A stretch of 62,640 nucleotides of DNA from positions 1 to 62,640 of the forward strand of contig NZ_SCNV01000050.1 of assembly GCF_005503145.1 (NCBI RefSeq). The letters run 5' to 3'. Every line of letters starts with the position of its first letter. Position 1 is the stretch's first letter. Source of the stretch: Burkholderia sp. 4M9327F10. Lineage in GTDB: Bacteria; Pseudomonadota; Gammaproteobacteria; Burkholderiales; Burkholderiaceae. The translations under genes and the position numbers were made by a program. Under the pieces are notes generated by a model. That model did not search any database. It had not been told where the DNA came from and saw nothing but the letters and a program-made list of their open reading frames with translations. This document shows positions 8,669 through 18,318 of the stretch, in pieces.

Positions 8669-9615
8669 ACGCTCACCCCGCTAGTCGAGGTCTGACCCGC
8701 CGGGGCCGGGCTGCGGTTCGCAGGGCGCGCGGCGCCAGCGTCGCGGGTCAGTTCGTAGACGGTCTGGCCGCGCAGGCGGAACGACTGTGTGACGTAGGTG
8801 AAGTTCTCCGAGTGGCCGGCGAACAGCAGGCCGCCCGGCTTCATCAGCGGATCGAAGCGCGAGAGCACCTGCGCCTGGGTCGGCTTGTCGAAGTAGATCA
8901 TCACGTTGCGGCAGAAGATCGCGTCGAACTGCGAGCGCAGGCCGTAATCGCGGTCCGTCAGGTTCAGTTGCTGGAAGCGGATCATCGCGCGCACCTCGGG
9001 CCGCACTTTCACCAGGCCGGCATGCGCGCCGGTGCCCTTCAGGAAAAAGCGCTTGAGCCGTTCGGGCGAGAGGTGCTTGACCTGGTCGAACTGGTACATG
9101 CCCGCTTCGCCCTTGGCGAGCACCTGGGTGTCGATGTCCGTAGCAAGCACCGTGGCCTGGCGCGCGGCGCTGTCGCCGAGCGCTTCGATCAGCGTCATCG
9201 CGATCGAATACGGCTCTTCGCCCGTCGAAGCCGCCGAGCACCATACCGATACCGGCTGCTGACGCTTGGGGACGAACTCCGCCAGAATCGGAAAATGATG
9301 CGCCTCGCGGAAGAACGCGGTCAGGTTGGTGGTCAGCGCATTGGTGAACGCCTCCCACTCGGCCGGATCGTTCTCGGATTCGAGCAGGTCGAGGTATTCG
9401 CGGAAGCTGTCGAGGCCACGTGCGCGCAAACGCCGCGCAAGGCGGCTATATGCCATGTCGCGCTTATGGTCCGACAACGAGATGCCGGCGCCGCGGTGGA
9501 TCAGTTCGCGAATGCGAGCGAAATCCGCCGAGGTGAATTCGAAATCACGCCCCTGGTCACCCGCTTTCGCAGGTTCCGCCTTGTCGGGACGATTCTGTGC
9601 GCGCGTTGCCATCAT
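8665..9615 (-). CDS. cheR: Chemotaxis methyltransferase CheR
   Basis: CheR methylates chemoreceptor glutamates using S-adenosylmethionine. The 316-residue protein has the all-alpha N-terminal domain and the SAM-binding methyltransferase domain with VWCSAASTGEEPYS and IFCRNVMIYFD. Two tandem ATG codons (9613-9615 and 9610-9612) follow an AGGAAA site. Its stop overlaps the cheD start (ATGA). The upstream chemoreceptor ends in DWETF, a match to the pentapeptide that tethers CheR. Confidence 0.96.
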   Translation of the reverse strand: MMATRAQNRPDKAEPAKAGDQGRDFEFTSADFARIRELIHRGAGISLSDHKRDMAYSRLARRLRARGLDSFREYLDLLESENDPAEWEAFTNALTTNLTAFFREAHHFPILAEFVPKRQQPVSVWCSAASTGEEPYSIAMTLIEALGDSAARQATVLATDIDTQVLAKGEAGMYQFDQVKHLSPERLKRFFLKGTGAHAGLVKVRPEVRAMIRFQQLNLTDRDYGLRSQFDAIFCRNVMIYFDKPTQAQVLSRFDPLMKPGGLLFAGHSENFTYVTQSFRLRGQTVYELTRDAGAARPANRSPAPAGQTSTSGVSV

Positions 9616-9792
9616 GATGTTTCCTGCCTGCGATACGAAGCGTCCCCTCTCGGGACTTGCACCGCGGGGTCGCGCCCGCCCGCGAGTGTTTCCAACCTGC
9701 CGGCGGCCCGAAACACGCCTTGTGAGCGTGCTTCAATGAGTCGCCCATACTGCGGCGCGGAGCCGAAAGCCTGCATAACCGAATGCCATTCC

Positions 9793-11652
9793 TTAAAACG
9801 TTTCCCAGTCCGCGTCCGACCCTGCCGAGGCGGCGCCCGTTGTGGCCGGCCGTGCCGCGGGTTCGGCGGCGCCTGCCGCAGACTTCGGCCTGAGCGCCGG
9901 TTCGGCCCGTGCCGGAGCAGCAGCGCGCGGTGCTTCGTGTTTCGTTGCGGGCGCAGCGGCAGCCGGTGCGTGGGCCTGCACATGCGCCGGAGCGGCAACC
10001 GCTGCTTTAGGCACGGACGCGGCAGACTGGGCGCGCGGCACAGTCTTGCTGCGAGCTGCCGGTGCACTGCTGCGCGTAGCAGGCGCCGCACGCTGGCCGC
10101 CCTCCACCCGCCAGCCGCCGACCACCGTCTGCAACTGGCGCGTCTGCTCTTCGAGCGACGCCGCCGCAGCGGCCGCCTCTTCGACGAGCGCGGCATTCTG
10201 CTGCGTGACTTCGTCCATCTGCACCACGGCGCGGTTGACCTGCTCGATGCCGGTGGACTGTTCCTCCGACGCCGCGCTGATCTCGCCCATGATGTCGGTC
10301 ACGCGGCGCACGGCCTGAACGATCTCTTCCATCGTCGTGCCTGCCCGGCCCACCAGTTCCGAGCCGCTTTGCACCTTGTCGACCGAGTCGCCGATCAGTT
10401 CCTTGATTTCCTTGGCGGCGCTCGCGCTACGCTGCGCGAGGCTGCGCACTTCACCGGCCACCACCGCGAAGCCGCGGCCCTGCTCACCCGCGCGGGCGGC
10501 TTCGACCGCCGCGTTGAGCGCGAGGATGTTGGTCTGGAAGGCAATGCCCTCGATCACGCCGATGATGTCCACCACCTTGTTCGAGCTGGTGGCAATGTCC
10601 TGCATCGTGTGCACCACCTGGCTCACCACGTCGCCACCGCGGGTGGCGATGTCCGAGGCGTTGACCGCGAGCTGGCTCGCCTGGCGGGCATTCTCCGCGT
10701 TCTGCCGCACGGTGCCGGTCAGTTGCTCCATGCTCGATGCGGTCTGCTGCAGCGAGGCGGCCTGCTGTTCGGTGCGTTGCGACAGATCGGTGTTGCCCAT
10801 GGCGATCTCGCGCGCGCCGGTGTCGATCGATTCGGTACTGGTGTGCACCGACTTGACCATCTTCGTGAGGCTGTCCTGCATCTGCTTGATGCCGCCGAAC
10901 AGGCGTCCGATCTCGTTGGTGCTGAACACGTCCACCGGTTGCGTCAGGTCGCCGGAAGCGATCCGCTCGAAGCAGGCCGTTGCGTCATTGAGCGGCTGCA
11001 CGATCAGGCCGCGCAGCGCGAAGCGGATCAACACCACCAGCACCAGGGCGAACAGGCCGACTGCGATGATCAACGTGGTCATCAGCGTGACGTTCGACTG
11101 GGCCGCCGCCTGCTGATCGGCCGCCAGCTTCTGCAAGGCCTTCACGACCGCCGAGGCGGCATTGTCGTAGGCGATAAAAAGCGGGCTGATCTTCGTATCC
11201 GCAATCGCGTGATAACCTGCCTGGTCACCGGCGCGCAGTGCCGCGAACTCCGGCTCCACGCCGTCGTGCATCACGGTCGCGTGGCGCGCTAACAGGTCGT
11301 CAAGCTGCGCCTGGTCGACGCCGGTCTTGGGCGCATCCACAAACGTCTGCCAGCTCTCGTTGCCCTTGGCGAGCAGCTCCTGCGCGCGGTCGAGCACCGT
11401 CTTCGCCTCGTCGGCCTTGCCGGCCGCGGTCAGCGTGTTGTAGCGGTCGACTGCGATACGTGAGCGCAACAGATAGGCCGATGCGTCGTCGAGCGCATGA
11501 ATGGCCACCAGATCGCCCCGCGCAATGCTGTCGAGCGACTGGCTGGCGCGGTTCAGCGCAGTCAGGCCGAGTGCGCCGACCACGATCGTCAGCGCAGCCA
11601 GAACGATCCCAACCACGGTCAACGACGTACGAATCGACCACCTGCTCAGCAT
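9793..11652 (-). CDS. Methyl-accepting chemotaxis protein with CheR-tether pentapeptide
   Basis: A 619-residue transmembrane chemoreceptor. Segment 1 lies near residues 10-33, a four-helix-bundle type periplasmic domain follows, segment 2 is near 190-212, then HAMP and the cytoplasmic signalling hairpin with the conserved tip GIIGVIEGIAFQTNILALNAAVEAARAG-type sequence (given here only as the family signature). A roughly 100-residue Ala/Pro/Arg-rich flexible arm ends in DWETF (615-619), which closely matches the NWETF CheR/CheB docking site. It sits between cheW and cheR, the position of the tsr/tar-like receptor in Burkholderia clusters. Ligand cannot be told from sequence. Confidence 0.95.
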   Translation of the reverse strand: MLSRWSIRTSLTVVGIVLAALTIVVGALGLTALNRASQSLDSIARGDLVAIHALDDASAYLLRSRIAVDRYNTLTAAGKADEAKTVLDRAQELLAKGNESWQTFVDAPKTGVDQAQLDDLLARHATVMHDGVEPEFAALRAGDQAGYHAIADTKISPLFIAYDNAASAVVKALQKLAADQQAAAQSNVTLMTTLIIAVGLFALVLVVLIRFALRGLIVQPLNDATACFERIASGDLTQPVDVFSTNEIGRLFGGIKQMQDSLTKMVKSVHTSTESIDTGAREIAMGNTDLSQRTEQQAASLQQTASSMEQLTGTVRQNAENARQASQLAVNASDIATRGGDVVSQVVHTMQDIATSSNKVVDIIGVIEGIAFQTNILALNAAVEAARAGEQGRGFAVVAGEVRSLAQRSASAAKEIKELIGDSVDKVQSGSELVGRAGTTMEEIVQAVRRVTDIMGEISAASEEQSTGIEQVNRAVVQMDEVTQQNAALVEEAAAAAASLEEQTRQLQTVVGGWRVEGGQRAAPATRSSAPAARSKTVPRAQSAASVPKAAVAAPAHVQAHAPAAAAPATKHEAPRAAAPARAEPALRPKSAAGAAEPAARPATTGAASAGSDADWETF

Positions 11653-11695
11653 GTTGATGCTCCCTGTTGTCCAGTCATGTGCCTGCCTGCTGCAC

Positions 11696-12229
11696 TTAGC
11701 CGCCGAGCGACTCGATCAATGCCATTTCGCGGCTGGTCATCAGCTTTTCGATGTCCATCAGGATCAGCATGCGGCCGTCGACGGTGCCGAGACCCGTCAG
11801 GTACTCGGTCGTGAGCGTCGCGCCGAATTCCGGCGCCGGCATGATCTGGTCCATCTGCAGCGTCAGCACGTCCGACACGCCGTCCACCACCATCCCGACC
11901 ACGCGGTGCGCGACGTTCAGGATGATCACGACGGTCTGGTGGTCGTACTCGACGCGGCCCAGATGGAACTTGATGCGCATGTCGACGATCGGCACGATGA
12001 TGCCGCGCAGATTGATCACACCCTTGATGAAATCGGGCGCGTTCGCGATGCGCGTCACGCTGTCGTAGCCGCGGATTTCCTGCACCTTGAGAATGTCGAT
12101 GCCGTACTCTTCGGCGCCGAGCGTAAAGACCAGAAACTCCTGACCGCCGGCATCGGCCTGCAGCGCGTCGCGGCGGCCATTCGTACCGCCATTGGCGACG
12201 CTCGAATTGATGGATTGGACTTCTGCCAC
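11696..12229 (-). CDS. cheW: Chemotaxis coupling protein CheW
   Basis: CheW links receptors to the kinase CheA. The 177-residue protein consists of one CheW SH3-like domain with FTLGAEEYGIDILKVQEI and LRGIIVPIVDMR. I prefer GTG 12229 (MAEVQSIN), preceded by a GGGGG ribosome site, over the TTG at 12241. It lies 46 bases after the cheA stop. Confidence 0.96.
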   Translation of the reverse strand: MAEVQSINSSVANGGTNGRRDALQADAGGQEFLVFTLGAEEYGIDILKVQEIRGYDSVTRIANAPDFIKGVINLRGIIVPIVDMRIKFHLGRVEYDHQTVVIILNVAHRVVGMVVDGVSDVLTLQMDQIMPAPEFGATLTTEYLTGLGTVDGRMLILMDIEKLMTSREMALIESLGG

Positions 12230-12275
12230 GTTAGCCCCCAAAACGGTTGGGATGAAACAAGTTAAGTAATAAAAG

Positions 12276-14579
12276 TTACGCGAGGCTCATTGCGCCATGC
12301 GCGTTGCGCGTCTCGCGGTTCAGTGCCGCCACGTCCACGATCAGCGCGACACTGCCGTCGCCGAGAATGGTCGCGGCGGAAATGCCGTGCACCTTGCGGT
12401 AATTCGTTTCCAGATTCTTCACGACCACCTGCTGCTGGCCGACCAGTTCGTCGATCAGCATGGCGAAGCGCCGTCCTTCGGTCTGCATGATCGTGACGAT
12501 GCCCTGGGTCGGCTCCGACTTCGCATCGGCCACCGAGAACACTTCATGCAACGCGACGAGCGGCAGGTATTCGCCGCGCACCCGCACCACCCGCTCGCCG
12601 TTGGCCACCGTGTAGATGTCCTCGGCCTGCGGCTGCAGCGACTCCATGACGAAGTTCAGCGGCAGAATGAAGATCTCGTTGCCGACCTTCACCGACATGC
12701 CGTCGAGAATGGCCAGCGTGAGCGGCAAGACAATGCGCGTGGTGCTGCCCTTGCCTGCCTGCGAACTGATTTCGACATGACCGCCCATCGACTGGATGTT
12801 GCGCTTCACCACATCCATGCCGACGCCACGGCCCGACACGTCGGTCACCTGCTCCGCGGTCGAGAAGCCCGGCAGGAAGATCAGGTTCCAGACTTCGTCG
12901 TCGGTCATGCTTTCGCTGACCTGCATACCCTGCTTGGCAGCCTTGGCGAGAATCTTGTCGCGGCGCAGGCCGGCGCCGTCGTCGCTCACTTCGATGACGA
13001 TGTTGCCGCCGTGGTGCGCGGCCGACAGCACCAGTTGGCCGGTCGAATCCTTACCCGCCGCACGGCGCGCTTCCACCGTTTCGATACCGTGATCGAGACT
13101 GTTGCGCACGAGGTGGGTCAACGGGTCGATGATCCGCTCGATCAGGCTCTTGTCGAGCTCGGTCGCCTGACCGAAGGTGACGAGTTCGACCTCCTTGCCG
13201 AGCTTCGCCGCCAGATCGCGCACCAGACGCGGGAAGCGGCTGAAGACGTAATCCATCGGCATCATGCGGATCGACATCACCGCTTCCTGCAGATCGCGGG
13301 CATTGCGCTCCAGTTGCGCCATGCCGTTGAAGAGGCGGTCGTGCAGCGCCGGATCGAAGGTGCTGGTGGTCTCGGCCAGCATTGCCTGCGTGATCACCAG
13401 CTCGCCGACCAGGTTGATCAACTGGTCGACCTTCTCGACGCCCACCCGGATCGAACTGCCTTCGGCTGCGGCGGCGGCTGCCGGACGCGCCTTGCGGTCG
13501 GTTTCTCCTCCGGCCGGTGCTGCCGCAGCCGGTGCGGCCGGCGCCGCTGCAGGCGCGGGCGCGACCGCAGCCGGTGCAGGCGGAGCCGCCGGCGTAGGCG
13601 CCGCAGCCGCTGCCGCGGGCTGCGCCGGCGCCTGGAACAGCCCATGCGTCGGCGCGGCCGCGCTGGCCTGCGGTGCGGGCGCAGCCGCAGGCGCCGGTGC
13701 GGGTTGCGCAGCGGCAGGCGTTCCAGGTTCGCCTTGCTGCGCTTCGTCTACCGGCGCCGTGCCGCGGCCAATCGAGATCTGACTGTCGTCGATCACGAAG
13801 CAGCACACGGCGATAATGTCGTCGGACGTGACATCGGTCTGCAGCCACAGCGTCAGATCGCCGCCCGCCTTGACCTGCCCGACGATATGCCCCAGGTTGC
13901 CGAGCTCTTCGGCCAGCAGTTCCTGGTCCTTCTCACCTACACCCCGTAGCGTGATTTTCAGATGGGGGCCGCCGTCTTCGCCTGCCGCCCCGCCTGTGTC
14001 TGTTGTAGCTGCCGCGCCGGTCTGCGCCGGTGCGTTACCCGATAATTCGCCTGCTGCCTGAACCGCCTGTTCGACCACGTGCTCGGGCGGATGGCCGTCG
14101 CCGCCCGCTGCCGGCACCGGCGTGGGCGCCGGCGCAGCGGGTGCCGCCGCCGGTGCGGGCGCTGCTGCCGCCTGCGTCTCGCCGAAGCGGCTTTCCGCGT
14201 AGAGCTGTTCGAGCTTGGCCTGAATCGCGCGAGCCACGGCTGCGTCCGGCTCGGCGCTCGCGCGGTAGTCCGCGAGCTGGCCGGACAACACGTCCTTGGT
14301 TTCGAGGAACGTGTCGATCATGTCCTTGCGCAGCACGAGTTCGTTATTGCGCGCGCGGTCGAGCAGCGATTCGAGGATGTGAGTCGTTTCGGTGAGGGCG
14401 GTGAAGCCGAACGTCGCCGCGCCGCCCTTGATCGAGTGAGCTGCGCGGAAAATTGCCGCGAGGTCTTCCGGATCGGGATGGCCGATGTCCAGATTGAGCA
14501 GCAACTGCTCCATCTGCGCGAGCAGTTCGTCCGCTTCGTCGAAGAACGTCTGATAGAACTGAGTGATGTCGAGTGTCAT
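12276..14579 (-). CDS. cheA: Chemotaxis sensor kinase CheA
   Basis: CheA autophosphorylates in response to receptor state and passes phosphate to CheY and CheB. The 767-residue protein has an HPt domain with His48 (AAHSIKGGAATFG), a CheY-binding P2 domain (about 205-275), an Ala/Pro-rich linker (about 285-370), a dimerisation domain, an HATPase domain (HLVRNSLDHGIE, DDGAGL, GRGVGMDVV) and a C-terminal CheW-like domain (about 630-767). It is close in length to other betaproteobacterial CheA proteins. Start ATG 14579. Confidence 0.97.
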   Translation of the reverse strand: MTLDITQFYQTFFDEADELLAQMEQLLLNLDIGHPDPEDLAAIFRAAHSIKGGAATFGFTALTETTHILESLLDRARNNELVLRKDMIDTFLETKDVLSGQLADYRASAEPDAAVARAIQAKLEQLYAESRFGETQAAAAPAPAAAPAAPAPTPVPAAGGDGHPPEHVVEQAVQAAGELSGNAPAQTGAAATTDTGGAAGEDGGPHLKITLRGVGEKDQELLAEELGNLGHIVGQVKAGGDLTLWLQTDVTSDDIIAVCCFVIDDSQISIGRGTAPVDEAQQGEPGTPAAAQPAPAPAAAPAPQASAAAPTHGLFQAPAQPAAAAAAPTPAAPPAPAAVAPAPAAAPAAPAAAAPAGGETDRKARPAAAAAAEGSSIRVGVEKVDQLINLVGELVITQAMLAETTSTFDPALHDRLFNGMAQLERNARDLQEAVMSIRMMPMDYVFSRFPRLVRDLAAKLGKEVELVTFGQATELDKSLIERIIDPLTHLVRNSLDHGIETVEARRAAGKDSTGQLVLSAAHHGGNIVIEVSDDGAGLRRDKILAKAAKQGMQVSESMTDDEVWNLIFLPGFSTAEQVTDVSGRGVGMDVVKRNIQSMGGHVEISSQAGKGSTTRIVLPLTLAILDGMSVKVGNEIFILPLNFVMESLQPQAEDIYTVANGERVVRVRGEYLPLVALHEVFSVADAKSEPTQGIVTIMQTEGRRFAMLIDELVGQQQVVVKNLETNYRKVHGISAATILGDGSVALIVDVAALNRETRNAHGAMSLA

Positions 14580-14662
14580 GCCTGGGTCACCGCGAGAGTT
14601 CCTGTCTGGGCTTTGGCAGCCGTGCCGCTTGTGTAAAGGCGCTTATGTAAACGTTCGTGAGC

Positions 14663-15037
14663 TCAGTTGCCCGACTCGGATAGCGCCGCGACCAGTTCGG
14701 TCAGCATGTCGGGGTCGAGCGGCTTTTCGATCCAGCCAGTCGCCCCCACCGCCCGCGCCGCTTCCTTGAAAGGCTCGCCGGATTCCGTCGTGAGGACGAG
14801 GATCGGCGTTACCTGGTAGGCCGGGTTGCCGCGCAACGCGGCGATCAGATCGAGGCCGGTCTTGCCCGGCATGTGCTGGTCGGTCAGCACGAGGTCGAAC
14901 GACATGGCGAGCGCATTCTCCAGGCCCTCATTGCCGTCGGCCGCGAGCGTCACCTCATAGCCGGCCGTCGTCAGTGTGGCGGCAAGAATCTGCCGCATCG
15001 CTGCCGAGTCGTCGATTGCCAGAATGTGCCTGATCAT
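14663..15037 (-). CDS. CheY-like single-domain response regulator
   Basis: A 124-residue receiver domain with acidic pair IDDS, phosphoacceptor Asp in LVLTDQHMPGKTG, TTES and the conserved Lys (EKPL). It lies between motB and cheA, a position where betaproteobacteria often carry a first cheY-like gene. ATG 15037 follows GAGG at good spacing; the longer upstream frame has no receiver homology. It could be a CheY variant or a phosphate sink for CheA; the sequence alone does not decide. Confidence 0.93.
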   Translation of the reverse strand: MIRHILAIDDSAAMRQILAATLTTAGYEVTLAADGNEGLENALAMSFDLVLTDQHMPGKTGLDLIAALRGNPAYQVTPILVLTTESGEPFKEAARAVGATGWIEKPLDPDMLTELVAALSESGN

Positions 15038-15119
15038 TAAAACCTCGCTGCGCTCACTATGGATCGCCTGGGCTCGCGCGCCGCATGGGCGGCAACGCCG
15101 GCTCAGGCCATCGTGTCCT

Positions 15120-16127
15120 TCAATGCGACGCCACGCCGGGCGCCTTTGGTGCAACCGTCGGCGGTTGCGCAATCTGTTGCAGCAAGGGCGCCTGCCCCGA
15201 ACCGGCCGCATCGTCGGACAAGGTGGTCGTGGTCGAGTCGTCGTGCATCATCGCCTCTTCCGACTTCTTGTTCAGCACCAGGATGCTGATACGGCGGTTT
15301 TCGGGATCGAGCGGATCGGCCTTGTTCAGGTTCTGCGTCGACGCCATGCCGATCACACGCATCACCTTCGATTCGTCCATCCCGCCCGCAATCAGCTCGC
15401 GGCGCGATGCGTTCGCGCGGTCCGCCGACAGTTCCCAGTTGCTGTATCCCTTCTCGCCGCCGGCGTACTGCACGGCGTCGGTGTGCCCCTGCACGATGAT
15501 GCGGTTCGGCACGTCGTTCAGCGTGTTGCCGATGGCACGCAGAATGTCGCGCATATACGGCTCGACCTCGTCGCGGGCGGTGTCGAACATCGGCCGCTTC
15601 TGCGAGTCCACAATTTCGATGCGCAACCCTGTGAGCGTCGAATCAATACGGATCTGCTGCTTGAACTGGCGCAACACCGGGTTGGCCTCGATCGCGGCCA
15701 TCAGCTTGACCTGCAGATCGTGCAGACGCACCTGCTCCTGCCGTTCGAGCTGCCCCTTCGACTGATCCATCGACTCGTCGTCGTTATGCGCCACCGTGTG
15801 GTCGGAGCGGCTCATCGAACCGTCGCTCTGACGCGTGATGCCTTGCTGGTCAGTCGAAATATCGCGGCCGCCGCCCTTCAGGATGCTCGAGTCTTCCGCG
15901 CTCCGGTCACCGCCCCACAGCGTGATCTTGAGCGGCTGGTTGAAGTAATCGGCAATGCCCTTCAGCTGCACGGTCGAGGCTGAACTGAGCAGCCACATCA
16001 GCAGGAAGAACGCCATCATCGCCGTCATGAAGTCCGCATACGCGAGCTTCCAGGCGCCGCCGTGATGGCCCGCCTTCTTCGGTGCGGAGCGCTTGACGAC
16101 GATTGCGCGGTCTTTGTCCTTGCTCAT
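15120..16127 (-). CDS. motB: Flagellar stator protein MotB
   Basis: MotB is the peptidoglycan-anchored half of the proton-driven stator. The 335-residue protein has a basic cytoplasmic N-terminus, one membrane segment with the proton-carrying Asp32 (KLAYADFMTAMMAFFLLMW), a plug/linker, and an OmpA-like peptidoglycan-binding domain (about 175-290; VQGHTDAV, NWELSADRANASRREL). It follows motA after 24 bases. Confidence 0.97.
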   Translation of the reverse strand: MSKDKDRAIVVKRSAPKKAGHHGGAWKLAYADFMTAMMAFFLLMWLLSSASTVQLKGIADYFNQPLKITLWGGDRSAEDSSILKGGGRDISTDQQGITRQSDGSMSRSDHTVAHNDDESMDQSKGQLERQEQVRLHDLQVKLMAAIEANPVLRQFKQQIRIDSTLTGLRIEIVDSQKRPMFDTARDEVEPYMRDILRAIGNTLNDVPNRIIVQGHTDAVQYAGGEKGYSNWELSADRANASRRELIAGGMDESKVMRVIGMASTQNLNKADPLDPENRRISILVLNKKSEEAMMHDDSTTTTLSDDAAGSGQAPLLQQIAQPPTVAPKAPGVASH

Positions 16128-16151
16128 CGAATCAGTTCCTGGCCCGCGCGG

Positions 16152-17012
16152 TTACTTGGCTTTCACGCGGCGCACGTGCTCTTCCAGCTCGCTGAACGAC
16201 GGGCGTTCAGTCGAGAAGAGCACCTTGCGGCCGAATTCGACGGCGATCGCCGGCGCATAGCCATTCAGGCTCGCGAGGATCGTCACCTTGATGCACTGGA
16301 ACATCTTGGTCGACTCGGCGACGCGCTGTTCCGCGACGCTCGAGAGCGGCCCGATCAGACCGTACGAAAGCAGAATGCCGAGGAAGGTGCCGACCAGCGC
16401 CTGGGCGATCATCTCGCCGAGCACAGCGGGCGGCTTGTCGGCCGAGGCCATGGTGTGCACCACGCCCATCACCGCCGCGACAATCCCGAATGCCGGCATG
16501 GCGTCGCCGACCTTGGCCAGCGCATGCGCCGGCGCTTCGCCTTCGGTGTGATGGGTTTCGATTTCCTCGTCCATCAGGCTTTCGATTTCAAACGCGTTCA
16601 TGTTGCCGCCCACCATCAGACGCAGGTAGTCGGTCAGGAACTCGATGATGTGCTTGTCGGCGAGGATCTTCGGGTATTGCGTGAAGATCGGGCTCTTCGA
16701 CGGATCGTCGATATCGGCTTCGAGCGTCAGCGTGCCTTCTTTGCGCGCCTTGGCCAGCAGGACGTAGAGGAGCGCCATCAGCTCCATGTACACGTCCTTG
16801 TTGTACTTGGACCCCTTAAAAAGGGTCGGAATCACGCCAACTGTCGCCTTGATCGTTTTCATCCCGTTGCCGAGGACGAATGCGCCGACGCCTGCGCCCC
16901 CGATCATCAGCAGTTCGACTGGCTGAAGCAGCGCGCCCAAATGACCGCCTTCCAGCGCATAACCGCCGAAAACGGACAACAGCGTCACGAGTGTTCCCAC
17001 GAAAATCAGCAC
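16152..17012 (-). CDS. motA: Flagellar stator protein MotA
   Basis: MotA is the four-helix membrane subunit of the stator, pairing with MotB to turn ion flow into torque. The 286-residue protein has hydrophobic segments at both ends of a cytoplasmic loop, with conserved prolines in MPAFGIVAAVMG and the ILLSYGLIGPL segment. Start GTG 17012 follows GAGGG at a spacing of about eight. A sigma-28-like promoter lies 46-72 bases upstream, so motA begins the motAB-che transcript. Confidence 0.97.
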   Translation of the reverse strand: MLIFVGTLVTLLSVFGGYALEGGHLGALLQPVELLMIGGAGVGAFVLGNGMKTIKATVGVIPTLFKGSKYNKDVYMELMALLYVLLAKARKEGTLTLEADIDDPSKSPIFTQYPKILADKHIIEFLTDYLRLMVGGNMNAFEIESLMDEEIETHHTEGEAPAHALAKVGDAMPAFGIVAAVMGVVHTMASADKPPAVLGEMIAQALVGTFLGILLSYGLIGPLSSVAEQRVAESTKMFQCIKVTILASLNGYAPAIAVEFGRKVLFSTERPSFSELEEHVRRVKAK

Positions 17013-17057
17013 AGCCGAGCCCTCACAAGGAAGCGACGGAGTCCGTCGTTAATCTGG

Positions 17058-17084
17058 TTTACGGCAAGCGGGCGGAAAACTTTG
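17058..17084 (-). promoter_or_regulatory. Predicted sigma-28 (FliA) promoter of motA-motB-che operon
   Basis: On the minus strand the sequence reads CAAAGTTT, 11 bases, then GCCGTAAA. This compares with the sigma-28 consensus TAAAGTTT-N11-GCCGATAA (7/8 and 6/8 matches, exact spacing). It lies in the flhC-motA gap in the correct orientation. Predicted from sequence only. Confidence 0.75.
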
Positions 17085-17193
17085 GTGCAAAAGCGAGTTG
17101 GAGAGGCGGTGTAAACCACAGGCGGGGTGGGCGGGACCCGGGCGGGGTGCCCGGGCTGCGATGCAAGCGGGGCGGGGCTGCCCGCGTGAACGC

Positions 17194-17757
17194 TCAAACT
17201 TCCAGTTCGGCGAGCTGGCTCGCACGCACCTTGGCTTCGGCAACTTTCTTTGTCTTACCTGCACGGGACGGCGGCTGGCACAATCCACAGACAAATCCGT
17301 GCTGCGGATCATGCGCATGGGCGACGAAATGGCCGCCGCAGCGGGTGCATGCCGTCATCTGCAACATGCCGGAGTCGAAAAAACGCACCAGCGTCCACGC
17401 GCGGGTCAGGCTGAGCACCGGTTCGTCGTCGTGCATCTGGACGTGTTCCTGGTACAGCCGGTAGCTCTTGACGATCGACTGGATCGTCTCGCAGCCGCCG
17501 TGGTCCGCCATGAAGCGGTAAATGTTATAGAACAGCGACGAATGAAAGTTCGGCTGCCAGGTCATGAACCAGTCTGTCGAGAACGGCAGCATGCCCTTGG
17601 GCGGCGACACCCCTTTCAATTCCTTGTACAGCTTGATGAGCCGGTCGCGTGACAGGCTGGTCTCGGCCTCGAGCAGCTGCAAACGCGCGCCGAGTTCGAT
17701 CAGTTCGATCGCCAGGGTAATTTCCCTGACTTCGAGTACTACACTTTTAGTGGCCAT
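17194..17757 (-). CDS. flhC: Flagellar master regulator subunit FlhC
   Basis: FlhC pairs with FlhD in the FlhD4C2 activator of class II flagellar genes. The 187-residue protein keeps the four zinc-binding cysteines at residues 137, 140, 157 and 160 (ACTRC, VCGLC), the same numbering as in E. coli. Start ATG 17757. It follows flhD after 66 bases. Confidence 0.97.
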   Translation of the reverse strand: MATKSVVLEVREITLAIELIELGARLQLLEAETSLSRDRLIKLYKELKGVSPPKGMLPFSTDWFMTWQPNFHSSLFYNIYRFMADHGGCETIQSIVKSYRLYQEHVQMHDDEPVLSLTRAWTLVRFFDSGMLQMTACTRCGGHFVAHAHDPQHGFVCGLCQPPSRAGKTKKVAEAKVRASQLAELEV

Positions 17758-17823
17758 CCGCTCGGCTTCCCGCGTCCTGGTGTTACTGGTCGGTTTTGCT
17801 GCCGTGGAGTTCGAGTGCCGGCA

Positions 17824-18144
17824 TCAGCCGACCTGCTCGACGGGCTGGCTAGCCATCAGGATCGCGGAATGCGCCTGAGCAATGGCGCTGGTCTTGCCCT
17901 TGTCGGCAAGCGCCGAAAGGACAGCATGGTCGTCGAAGCGGAAGCGGCATAGCACCTGGCTGGACGCGGCCAGCTTGACGGTCTGCGCCAGCGACAGATT
18001 GGCAATGACATCGGCCAGCTGATCCGAAATGCCCATGCGGAACATGCCCATAGGCTTATCTTCACGCAGCAGACGCTGAGCGAGCAGAAGATAAGAAAGG
18101 TTCACTTCTCTTATCTCGTTGAGCATTTCACTAGTGGTGCTCAT
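17824..18144 (-). CDS. flhD: Flagellar master regulator subunit FlhD
   Basis: FlhD is the non-DNA-specific partner of FlhC. The 106-residue protein has the typical N-terminal helix (EIREVNLSYLLLAQRLLREDK) and a single Cys in the SSQVLCRFRFDDH segment that can form the intersubunit disulfide. Start ATG 18144 follows a GGGGGAA site. First gene of the flagellar cluster in the window. Confidence 0.97.
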   Translation of the reverse strand: MSTTSEMLNEIREVNLSYLLLAQRLLREDKPMGMFRMGISDQLADVIANLSLAQTVKLAASSQVLCRFRFDDHAVLSALADKGKTSAIAQAHSAILMASQPVEQVG

Positions 18145-18318
18145 GATTCCCCCGAGTCGATCTGGCTGGTCAGGCCGTTACGGAAACGTTTGCTCGAACG
18201 CGCGCGCTACACACGCACGAACGGCCCGTTTATGGTCTTGCCAGCATTGTGTCGAAAGGGAAACCGGACGGAAATCGGACAGACACCCCGCTTGGCTGAC
18301 GGAATGCTCCATATATTC

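Noticed and set aside
8812..11292. 826-codon plus-strand open frame
   Set aside because: Antisense to cheR and the chemoreceptor, both of which have full family signatures; the frame's own sequence is Arg/His/Leu-rich noise.
12297..13949. 550-codon plus-strand open frame
   Set aside because: Shadow of cheA; low-complexity Arg runs come from the Ala/Pro linker of CheA.
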